A stretch of DNA of 42,751 bases from Methylobacterium sp. E-065 (GTDB lineage Bacteria > Pseudomonadota > Alphaproteobacteria > Rhizobiales > Beijerinckiaceae), in NCBI RefSeq assembly GCF_022829605.1, contig NZ_JAKSYD010000227.1, positions 1 to 42,751 of the forward strand, in the 5' to 3' direction. The translations under genes and the position numbers were made by a program. Under the pieces are notes generated by a model. That model had not been told where the DNA came from. It worked only from the letters and a program-made list of their open reading frames with translations, and made no database searches. Below, in pieces: positions 36,618 to 42,751 of the stretch (positions are counted from its first letter, which is position 1; the number at the start of each line of letters is the position of its first letter).

Positions 36618-36750
36618 TCGAAACGGCGGTGAGCAGCGTTTGGCGTGAGTGCCCTCCCCTAGGCCCGCCCGGGTCGCCCTTGCAATCGGGGCCGCTTGGA
36701 ACGCTGCCAGACCATCCGGAGCGGATGTCGTTCGGACGTTTTACGCAGCA

Positions 36751-36779
36751 TTGACAAAGGCACCGGCAACCGTGAGTCT
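36751..36779 (+). promoter_or_regulatory. probable thiC promoter
   Basis: A perfect TTGACA -35 box is at 36751-36756. Seventeen bases on, the -10 position holds a poor match (GAGTCT, 36774-36779), so the assignment rests on the -35 and on the riboswitch beginning a few bases later. Confidence 0.5.
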
Positions 36780-36785
36780 TGAATC

Positions 36786-36877
36786 GTTCCGAGGGGAGCC
36801 CCGCAGGGGGCTGAGATTGGGCATCCGGCCCTGACCCTTGAACCTGATCCGGCTCATACCGGCGGAGGGACGGGAAC
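36786..36877 (+). ncRNA. TPP riboswitch (THI element)
   Basis: The leader contains the conserved THI-element blocks: GGGGAGCC then CTGAGAT at about 36793-36817, GACCCTTGAACCTGATCCGG at 36833-36852, and the GGCGGAGGGA block at 36861-36870. A closing helix pairs GTTCC (36786-36790) with GGAAC (36873-36877). It binds thiamine pyrophosphate and turns off thiC, whose start is 84 bases downstream; repression is likely by hiding the ribosome-binding site (GAGGAGAGG at about 36946), as in related bacteria. Confidence 0.95.
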
Positions 36878-36960
36878 CTGCGGCTGCGCGCCTCGCGGCC
36901 GGCTCTCTCATCTCACCCATCGCGTGGACCGGACCGCTCCGAAGCGAGGAGAGGCCCACG

Positions 36961-38847
36961 ATGAACGCACCCGTTCGCCCCAAGGACGTGACAGGCAACC
37001 CCGAGGCCGTGACCACCGGTCCGGTCACCGGATCGCGCAAGGTCTATGCGAGCCCGGCCGGCCGCTCGGACATCCGCGTGCCCTATCGTGAGATCGCCCT
37101 CTCCGACCCGAAGGAAGCACCGGTGCGGGTCTACGACCCGTCGGGCCCCTACACAGAAACCGACGTACGCATTGACCTCAGCGCCGGCCTGACCGGCGTG
37201 CGCGAGCCCTGGATCGCGGCCCGCGGCTACGCGGCGGTCGAGCCCCGGGCGGTCAAGCCGGAGGATAACGGTTTTGCCGGCGACAAGCTCGTGGCCCCCT
37301 GCCCCGCCGAGCGGACCATCCGCAAGGCGGCGCCCGGCCAAAAGGTGACGCAGTACGAGTTCGCCCGCGCCGGAATCATCACCGAGGAGATGATCTACGT
37401 CGCCCACCGCGAGAACGCCTGCCGCGAGCAGATGCTGGAGGGCGCTGAGGCCACGCTCGCCGACGGCCAGAGCTTCGGCGCTTCGGTGCCGCCCTTCATC
37501 ACCCCCGAATTCGTCCGCGACGAGATCGCCCGGGGCCGCGCGATCATCCCGGCCAACATCAACCACACCGAATTGGAGCCGATGGCGATCGGCCGGAATT
37601 TCCTGGTCAAGATCAACGCCAATATCGGCAACTCGGCTGTGACCTCGTCGGCCGCCGAAGAGGTCGAGAAGCTGGTCTGGTCGATCCGCTGGGGCGCCGA
37701 CACGGTCATGGACCTGTCGACCGGGCGCAACATCCACAACATCCGCTCGTGGATCATCCGGAACAGCCCGGTTCCGATCGGCACGGTGCCGATCTACCAG
37801 GCACTGGAGAAGGTCGGCGGCGATCCGCTCAAGCTCGACTGGGAGGTGTTCAAGGACACCCTGATCGAGCAGGCCGAGCAGGGCATCGACTACTTCACCA
37901 TCCATGCCGGCGTGCGCCTCGCCCACGTGCCGCTGACCGCCCGACGCGTCACCGGCATCGTCTCGCGCGGTGGCTCGATCATGGCCCGCTGGTGCCTCGC
38001 CGGGCACCGCGAATCGTTCCTCTACGAGCGGTTCGACGAGATCTGCGACATCATGCGGGCCTACGACGTGTCGTTTTCGCTGGGCGATGGATTGCGCCCC
38101 GGCTCGATCGCCGACGCCAACGATGCCGCGCAGTTCGGCGAGCTCGAGACCCTGGGCGAACTGACCAAGGTCGCCTGGGACAAGGGCTGCCAAGTGATGA
38201 TCGAGGGCCCCGGCCACGTGCCGATGCACAAGATCAAGGTCAACATGGAGAAGCAGCTGAGGGAGTGCGGCGAGGCGCCGTTCTATACCCTCGGCCCGCT
38301 GACCACCGACATCGCCCCCGGTTACGACCACATCACCTCCGGCATCGGCGCCGCGATGATCGGCTGGTTCGGCACCGCGATGCTCTGCTACGTCACCCCG
38401 AAGGAGCATCTCGGCCTGCCCGACCGGGACGACGTGAAGACCGGCGTGATCACCTACAAGATCGCTGCCCACGCCGCCGACCTCGCCAAGGGCCACCCGG
38501 CCGCGCAGCTGCGCGACGATGCGCTGAGCCGCGCCCGGTTCGACTTCCGCTGGGAGGACCAGTTCAACCTGGGCCTCGATCCGGATACGGCCCGCCGCTA
38601 CCACGACGAGACCCTGCCCAAGGACGCCCACAAGGTCGCGCATTTTTGCTCGATGTGCGGGCCGAAATTCTGCTCGATGAAGATCACGCAGGACCTGCGC
38701 GCCGAGGTGCTGGCGATGGAGGAGGCCGGCGAGGTCGTGGGTGCGGCGCCCGTGATGACCAAGGCCGAGGCCGAAGCCGGCATGAAGGCGAAGTCGCAGG
38801 AATTCCTGGCCGAAGGCGGGAAGCTCTACGTCGACGCCGCCGAGTGA
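36961..38847 (+). CDS. thiC: phosphomethylpyrimidine synthase ThiC
   Basis: Radical SAM enzyme that rearranges aminoimidazole ribotide to hydroxymethylpyrimidine phosphate, the pyrimidine part of thiamine. The 628-aa product carries the [4Fe-4S] motif CSMCGPKFC near the C-terminus (Cys 563, 566, 571) and the ThiC core, with GNSAVTSSAAEEVEKL, DGLRPGSIADAND and EGPGHVPMHK. GAGGAGAGG lies upstream of ATG 36961. It is preceded by a TPP riboswitch; other thiamine genes are not in the window. Confidence 0.97.
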   Translation: MNAPVRPKDVTGNPEAVTTGPVTGSRKVYASPAGRSDIRVPYREIALSDPKEAPVRVYDPSGPYTETDVRIDLSAGLTGVREPWIAARGYAAVEPRAVKPEDNGFAGDKLVAPCPAERTIRKAAPGQKVTQYEFARAGIITEEMIYVAHRENACREQMLEGAEATLADGQSFGASVPPFITPEFVRDEIARGRAIIPANINHTELEPMAIGRNFLVKINANIGNSAVTSSAAEEVEKLVWSIRWGADTVMDLSTGRNIHNIRSWIIRNSPVPIGTVPIYQALEKVGGDPLKLDWEVFKDTLIEQAEQGIDYFTIHAGVRLAHVPLTARRVTGIVSRGGSIMARWCLAGHRESFLYERFDEICDIMRAYDVSFSLGDGLRPGSIADANDAAQFGELETLGELTKVAWDKGCQVMIEGPGHVPMHKIKVNMEKQLRECGEAPFYTLGPLTTDIAPGYDHITSGIGAAMIGWFGTAMLCYVTPKEHLGLPDRDDVKTGVITYKIAAHAADLAKGHPAAQLRDDALSRARFDFRWEDQFNLGLDPDTARRYHDETLPKDAHKVAHFCSMCGPKFCSMKITQDLRAEVLAMEEAGEVVGAAPVMTKAEAEAGMKAKSQEFLAEGGKLYVDAAE

Positions 38848-38869
38848 GGCGACGGCACGCCCGGTCCGT

Positions 38870-39406
38870 TCAGGATGCGGGCGTGCCACAGGCAGCGATC
38901 GGATCGTCGCCGGAGGGAGCCTGGATCTCGATGACGGATCCCGGGCCGGCACCGTAGCCGTCGTGCAAAGCCGCGAGCATCAGATCCGCCGCGATGGTGA
39001 CATCCGGCGGGTCCCCGATTTCGACCTCGCGGGCGAAGTTCTTGCGCGGGCTCGCCTGGACATAGCCGAGCGCGTTCAGAGCCGCGCGCTCGGCCGGGTC
39101 GAGCCGCAGCCGCCCTTCGCCGGTTGGACCGTAGGCGCCGGACGAGGCCTCGCAGAACATCCGTGTGTCGCGATCGTGGTAGATGCACTGCACGTAGCGC
39201 TGGGGCGCGCCGCGCAACGCGACGATGATGAAGCGGTCCCGCGACTCTTCGACCAGGCCACGCTGATGCATGATCTCGAGGCGCTCCGCGATCGCGCACC
39301 GATGCCGCGCAATGAAACGGGCCCGGGACGCCGCCGTACTGCCCAAGTCCGCCGCGGCGAGTGGCGACGTCACCGTGATCATCAGAACGGCGCAGACCCA
39401 GCGCAT
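38870..39406 (-). CDS. exported protein, TY-Chap-like domain
   Basis: A 178-aa product with a short signal peptide (MRWVCAVLMITVTSPLAAA). The mature part, with RDRFIIVALRGAPQRYVQC, TRMFCEASSGAYGPTGEG and ALNALGYVQA, resembles TY-Chap/YbjN-type domains, which otherwise occur as chaperone-like folds; this assignment is tentative. AAGGAAAT precedes the ATG at 39406; the frame is open to 39460. It converges with thiC. Likely periplasmic. Confidence 0.7.
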   Translation of the reverse strand: MRWVCAVLMITVTSPLAAADLGSTAASRARFIARHRCAIAERLEIMHQRGLVEESRDRFIIVALRGAPQRYVQCIYHDRDTRMFCEASSGAYGPTGEGRLRLDPAERAALNALGYVQASPRKNFAREVEIGDPPDVTIAADLMLAALHDGYGAGPGSVIEIQAPSGDDPIAACGTPAS

Positions 39407-39616
39407 CCAGATTTCCTTCCGCGGGCACTTGCGGGTGGGACGCTGCGGCCCCTGCATCAACCGAAATCACCACGAATTTGTGTCGGTGCGGTAACGGAAT
39501 GTTCAGTGCATGCCGGATCACCGCTTGGCGGCCCGTGGATGACCAGCCAGCGTTAAGGAACGCTTAGGCTGCGTGGCAGCTGAATCCTCCGATCACAGGA
39601 CAGCAGGAGATCAGCC

Positions 39617-39952
39617 ATGGAGATCCGCCCGCTCGCGGCCCCGCCGGGACCGCAGGGCCTCGATGCCCTCGGCGCCACGGCCGCCCCTGCGGAGACGCAG
39701 CAGCCGTCCAAGCCGCCTGTGAGCGCCAAGACGTTGGAGCCTGCGGTGAAACTCGACATCACCACGACGAACGGCAAGGCGCGATACATCAAGGATCTCG
39801 ATACCAGCGCCATCGTCTTCCAGGTGGTGGACACCACGTCCGGCACCGTGATCGATCAGCTGCCCAGCGAGACCGCATTGCGGAACCGCGCCTACGATTC
39901 CGCCCGCGAGACGCAAAAACAATCAGCCGGTAGCGTATCGCGGGTCGCCTGA
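39617..39952 (+). CDS. FlaG-like protein
   Basis: A 111-aa protein with a disordered proline/alanine-rich N-terminal third and a C-terminal segment, VFQVVDTTSGTVIDQLPSE then ALRNRAYDSA, which resembles the FlaG pattern (...V.D..TGEVIRQIPSE..L). FlaG affects flagellar filament length in some bacteria; here no flagellar genes are nearby, so the role is uncertain. AGGAG lies upstream of ATG 39617. Confidence 0.65.
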   Translation: MEIRPLAAPPGPQGLDALGATAAPAETQQPSKPPVSAKTLEPAVKLDITTTNGKARYIKDLDTSAIVFQVVDTTSGTVIDQLPSETALRNRAYDSARETQKQSAGSVSRVA

Positions 39953-39983
39953 TTCCCGGGACCGCACGCGGCGGATGATCCGT

Positions 39984-40013
39984 TTGACGCCGTCGCGGTC
40001 CGGCTGCTAGATC
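39984..40013 (+). promoter_or_regulatory. possible tRNA-Gly promoter
   Basis: TTGACG at 39984-39989 is followed 18 bases on by TAGATC (40008-40013), a fair -10 match. It would start transcription about 70 bases upstream of the tRNA. Confidence 0.4.
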
Positions 40014-40089
40014 ATGCCCAAGCATGAACGCTTCGGGTTCGGGCTGAGCGGTTGCTCCGCTTTTGCCGCCCCGGACGCCGTTTATGTGG

Positions 40090-40164
40090 GCGGGCGTAGT
40101 TCAGTGGTAGAACGTCAGCTTCCCAAGCTGAATGTCGTCGGTTCGATCCCGATCGCCCGCTCCA
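40090..40164 (+). tRNA. tRNA-Gly (anticodon CCC)
   Basis: The cloverleaf is complete. The acceptor stem is GCGGGCG (40090-40096) with CGCCCGC (40154-40160). The anticodon stem is TCAGC/GCTGA, with loop TTCCCAA and anticodon CCC. The T-arm is GTCGG-TTCGATC-CCGAT. Discriminator T and an encoded CCA complete the 3' end. It is followed by DNA of different composition and by an integrase gene, the typical setting for a tRNA used as an integration site. Confidence 0.95.
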
Positions 40165-40764
40165 TGAATTTCTGCCGTAGTCGCAAAGGCTTGCAGCGCT
40201 CGTTACAGCCGATTCTAATGCGGGTCTGTTCCCGGCGTACAACGCTCGTACAACGGCTGCTCGCTATTCGTCCGCAGTGACGTAAGCAAACCCGCCAGGC
40301 GGCATCCTTATTCTCCTAGTTCCTTCGCTGAGAATTATAGTTCTTGTTCTGGGGGTTCAAATTTCTCCCTCATTACCACTATTTCTATCGGGCTTTTCGG
40401 CGCTACCGACGATCCGGCCGGTAAATTCTGCCCGGATTGGTAAAGATGACGGCTGTGTGGCCGGGCCACTTCAGGTCCATTGCTATGCGATGGCGCTTTC
40501 GTTCCTTCAGCTCAAGCCATTAATGACCGGCAACCGCGCCGATTGCGGTGAGCACGTCGGCCACCTGTGAGCTTGCAGCAGCAAGGGAGCGGCGTCGGCT
40601 CTATTTTAGATGCGTTTTCCAAGCAGGGAATGAGGATTCGAATTCCTCCGTCGCCGCCAAGCTAAATTATTGTAACTCTGATCTTTTTAATTAAGGCCGA
40701 CGCTGGACGGCACCGCGCCCCGTCACAGCCGGGGCCCCGGTCCCGGCCAGGATCGGGTTCGAGC
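40165..40764. other. gene-free, lower-GC segment at the edge of a putative island
   Basis: I find no supportable gene in these 600 bases. The composition is visibly more AT-rich than the core genome to the left. It holds a tandem 9-mer, CGTACAACG at 40236-40244 and 40247-40255 (11-base period), which could be an integrase or excisionase binding site, and a tRNA-3'-end-like fragment at 40632-40659. Confidence 0.6.
40632..40659 (+). other. tRNA 3'-end-like fragment
   Basis: GAGGA (40632-40636), loop TTCGAAT and TCCTC (40644-40648) form a perfect T-arm. It is followed by seven bases, CGTCGCC, one base, then CCA, exactly the layout of a tRNA 3' end. A 5' partner, GGCGTCG (40591-40597), pairs with 6 of the 7 acceptor bases, but the middle is too short for a normal cloverleaf. 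It may be an attachment-site remnant or a degenerate tRNA. Confidence 0.5.
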
Positions 40765-42387
40765 ATGTTCGTCGTTAGGCGTGGCGACCGTTGGTGGTTT
40801 CGCAAGGCCGTCCCTGTTGACCTCGTCGACGTGCTCGGCATCGCCGAGATTCGTCAGTCGTTGCGTACCAGCAACGCCCGCGAGGCACGGCGGAGGGCGC
40901 TGGAGGTGCTGGTCAGGGTCAAGGACGTCTACGCTGCCCTCCGGACAGAGCGCCCGCTGCGCCCAGCCCGTGACGCCGCCCTCGCCATGCTGCAGCAGGC
41001 GCTCGACGCCACCTCAGGCAGCCCGTGGGCAATCGACAGAAAAGGACGTTTTTTTCGCGAGGTTGCCAGCGTCCTGCGCGGGATGGGCGACGGGGACCTA
41101 TCAGGCGGCGAAAGGGATGATCCTCCCGATTTGAGAGATGTCGGTGCCGACGGCCGCGTGGCTGGGCACGTCGTCAAAACCCTCGATGCGTTGCGCATCC
41201 TTCAGGGCGAGCGCCCGGCGGGTGATGAGAACCGAATTGCCGTCGCTGTCCTGCGGGCGGTCGCCAGGATGAGCGGCGGTCACCTTGAGGATACGGCCAC
41301 CGGTGCTCGGGATCTCGATGCGGCGCTCTCCGCTCTCTCCACGTCAACGGATTGCGCGACGGCACCCTCCACGGCATTCCCCTTCGAGCAACTCCGGGCC
41401 CTCCTCGCTTCCAAACTAGCGAAGCTGCGCGCGCTCGCTTTCGACGCCCAGGCCATACGGGAGATGATCGCGTCCGAGGTCCGCGCCGGCGTCACCCGCG
41501 CGGCTACCGAGCGTTGGTCCAGCATGCCCCTGTCGCAGGCCATCGCCAAGTTCGAGGTCGACGAGGTCCGCAATCGCGGAGGCGCCAAGCATCAGGAGGA
41601 CGCACCCCGACGGTTGGCCTCCTTTCTCCGCGCTATCGGCGACAAACCTACCCGCGAGATCACCCGGGACGATCTTCGGGCCTACAGGGACCTTCTTGAC
41701 CAGGCGTCGGACCGCTTCACGCTGCGTTTCGGGACGCATGACATCGCGGAGGCCATCGCGGCGAACCGGCGCCTCGCGCGCCCTTTCCGAACCATCGAAA
41801 AGGTTACCGTCGACCTGAAATACATCGGCCCTGTTCGGCGCATGTTCGAATTCCTCGTGCGCGAGAAGCTGCTTGGCTCGAATCCCGTCGACGATATACG
41901 GCCCACGCAGAAGGAAACGTCGAGTTCGAAGGCCAAACGCCTCCCCCTAAAGCCGGCGCACATCACCGCCCTTCTCGAACGTACCGCGAAGGAGCCCGTG
42001 ATTTCCGCGACCTATTGGGTCCCGGCGATCATGCTGTTTAGCGGCGCCCGCCCTGGCGAAATCGCACAGCTGAAGGTCGGCAACCTGGACGAGACCTTCA
42101 ACGGTCGCCCCCACCTGAGCGTGCTATGCCTCAAGGACGACGAGGACGAGGAGCCGGACGAAGAGGTGACGCGCATGCCCCCCGAGGATTTGCGGCGGGT
42201 GAAGACCGAGGCGGCCCGGCGCATGATCCCAGTCCACCCCATGCTCGTGCGGATGGGCCTGCTTGACCTGTTCCACCGCTGCAGACGCGGACCGGACACG
42301 TCGGGATTACTATTCAGGGACGTTAAGCCCATTGCCCACGGCAGTCGACCTTGGCCTGACCGTCTGGCTTTGGACCGGGCTGATTGA
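40765..42387 (+). CDS. tyrosine-type site-specific integrase, C-terminus truncated
   Basis: Island/phage integrase of at least 530 residues. The N-terminus, VVRRGDRWWFRKAVP and IRQSLRTSNAREARRRA, is of the DUF6538 type seen in long alphaproteobacterial integrases. The catalytic domain begins with FSGARPGEIAQL (catalytic Arg 429) and continues with EAARRMIPVHPML. The expected H-x-x-R box and nucleophilic tyrosine are missing: after LLFRDVKPIAHG the frame runs into insertion-sequence DNA and stops at 42387. The last residues are therefore read from the IS end, and the enzyme should be inactive. Composition and position beside a tRNA mark it as acquired. Confidence 0.85.
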   Translation: MFVVRRGDRWWFRKAVPVDLVDVLGIAEIRQSLRTSNAREARRRALEVLVRVKDVYAALRTERPLRPARDAALAMLQQALDATSGSPWAIDRKGRFFREVASVLRGMGDGDLSGGERDDPPDLRDVGADGRVAGHVVKTLDALRILQGERPAGDENRIAVAVLRAVARMSGGHLEDTATGARDLDAALSALSTSTDCATAPSTAFPFEQLRALLASKLAKLRALAFDAQAIREMIASEVRAGVTRAATERWSSMPLSQAIAKFEVDEVRNRGGAKHQEDAPRRLASFLRAIGDKPTREITRDDLRAYRDLLDQASDRFTLRFGTHDIAEAIAANRRLARPFRTIEKVTVDLKYIGPVRRMFEFLVREKLLGSNPVDDIRPTQKETSSSKAKRLPLKPAHITALLERTAKEPVISATYWVPAIMLFSGARPGEIAQLKVGNLDETFNGRPHLSVLCLKDDEDEEPDEEVTRMPPEDLRRVKTEAARRMIPVHPMLVRMGLLDLFHRCRRGPDTSGLLFRDVKPIAHGSRPWPDRLALDRAD

Positions 42388-42417
42388 GAGGATCAGCCAG
42401 GACCAAAGGAGTTGGAC

Positions 42418-42699
42418 ATGCGGCGAGGCCAGAAGACGAACGCGGAGCAGGTCGTGCTCAAGCTGCGCCAGATTGAGGTGCAGACTGCCCAGGGCAAGAG
42501 TTTGGCCCTTGCATGCAGGGGGGCGGAGATCTCCGAGCAAAGTTGCTACCGCTGGCGCAAGGCGTACGGCGGCCTTCAGGTCGATCAAGCCAGGAAGATG
42601 AAGGATCTGGAGCGCGAGAACGCTCGTCTGCGCCGGCTCGTCGCCGACCTTTCTTTGGTGGGTCAGGTGCTGGCGGACGTCGCCTCGGGAAACTTGTAG
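42418..42699 (+). CDS. IS3-family transposase OrfA
   Basis: A 93-aa DNA-binding subunit. Residues about 5-50 form a helix-turn-helix of the transposase_8 type (VVLKLRQIEVQTAQGKSLA, EISEQSCYRWRK), followed by a leucine-zipper-like ARKMKDLERENARLRRLVAD. AAGGAG precedes ATG 42418. It overlaps the -1-frame orfB at its 3' end and is probably expressed both alone and as an OrfAB fusion. Confidence 0.88.
   Translation: MRRGQKTNAEQVVLKLRQIEVQTAQGKSLALACRGAEISEQSCYRWRKAYGGLQVDQARKMKDLERENARLRRLVADLSLVGQVLADVASGNL
42687..42693 (+). other. candidate -1 ribosomal frameshift heptamer
   Basis: G GGA AAC in the orfA frame is a classic slippery heptamer (X XXY YYZ) two codons before the orfA stop. A -1 slip here continues as LVAPERRRQAVDGIREKYG in the orfB frame, as expected for IS3-family transposases. 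Confidence 0.6.
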
Positions 42700-42751
42700 C
42701 CCCCGAGCGACGCAGGCAGGCGGTGGACGGCATCCGTGAGAAGTACGGCCT
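42693..42751 (+). CDS. IS3-family transposase OrfB, partial
   Basis: Only the first 19 or so codons are in the window, in the -1 frame relative to orfA: APERRRQAVDGIREKYG resembles the start of IS3 OrfB (integrase-catalytic subunit with a DDE core). It runs past the window end, so the DDE residues cannot be checked. Confidence 0.6.

Larger units (their letters stand above)
42357..42751 (+). mobile_element. IS3-family insertion sequence, left end (runs off the window)
   Basis: The element carries an IS3-type orfA and the start of orfB in the -1 frame. Its left boundary is inferred at about 42357 (TGACCGTCTGGC), where the integrase similarity ends; IS3-family ends usually begin with TG. A 7-bp hairpin, GGCTGAT (42378-42384) / ATCAGCC (42392-42398), lies in the leader. 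The right end and target duplication are outside the window, so the exact boundary is approximate. Confidence 0.75.

Noticed and set aside
36913..38952. A 679-codon frame antisense to thiC
   Set aside because: Mirror of ThiC, no recognisable protein features.
39549..39564. Inverted repeat AGCGTT/AACGCT upstream of the FlaG-like gene
   Set aside because: Only six base pairs; not distinctive enough to claim an operator.

Overview
The window is GC-rich chromosomal DNA with the gene content and order of a methylobacterium-like alphaproteobacterium (order Hyphomicrobiales/Rhizobiales). The pointers are an infC that appears to start at ATT with an N-terminus of the rhizobial type, the DUF1150-Hsp20 pair, the recR-def-fmt-truA run with dapE nearby, SEC-C and PilZ singletons, and a thiC with its own TPP riboswitch. 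Genus is inferred from gene content; no database search was possible.

Layout. 1-2053: pckA (gluconeogenesis) on the minus strand with its terminator. 2466-5369: recR, def, fmt and truA, the last two overlapping by one base (DNA repair, N-terminal formyl/Met processing, tRNA pseudouridine). 5371-6719: a palindrome followed by an AT-richer membrane-protein gene wrecked by several stops and a frameshift. 6722-11630 (minus): dapE, a glycogen-debranching-type glucosidase with a textbook terminator, and a GT4 glycosyltransferase. 12058-18073: a translation block, rpmI-rplT, terminator, pheS, an unexpected two-gene insert (a 100-aa protein and a HEPN-like protein) and pheT, then a DUF1186/SEC-C protein. 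18062-22711: a ThiF/MoeB-type enzyme, infC, a second GT4 enzyme, an alpha/beta hydrolase, DUF1150 and Hsp20. 23119-27505: two hypothetical genes, exbB-exbD-tonB, a charged coiled-coil protein and a BrnA-like protein with no BrnT toxin. 27542-29297 (minus): an adenylate cyclase, a small membrane protein and a YaiI-family protein, overlapping end to end. 29560-39952: aldo/keto reductase, PBP1a, a secreted cysteine-containing protein with an acidic/basic tail, PilZ, acyltransferase, HNH nuclease with a hydrolase, TPP riboswitch and thiC, a periplasmic protein and a FlaG-like protein.

The right end changes character. An intact tRNA-Gly(CCC) is followed by about 600 bases of lower-GC, gene-free DNA that contains a second tRNA-3'-end-like fragment and a tandem 9-mer. 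Then comes a phage/island-type tyrosine integrase whose catalytic C-terminus is cut off by an IS3-family insertion sequence running out of the window. This looks like the left edge of a genomic island later hit by an IS.

Most of the window is ordinary core genome. The least explained parts are the HEPN-like gene pair inside the pheS-pheT unit, the coupled cyclase-membrane-YaiI operon, the orphan BrnA-like gene, and the nested mobile DNA at the right end.
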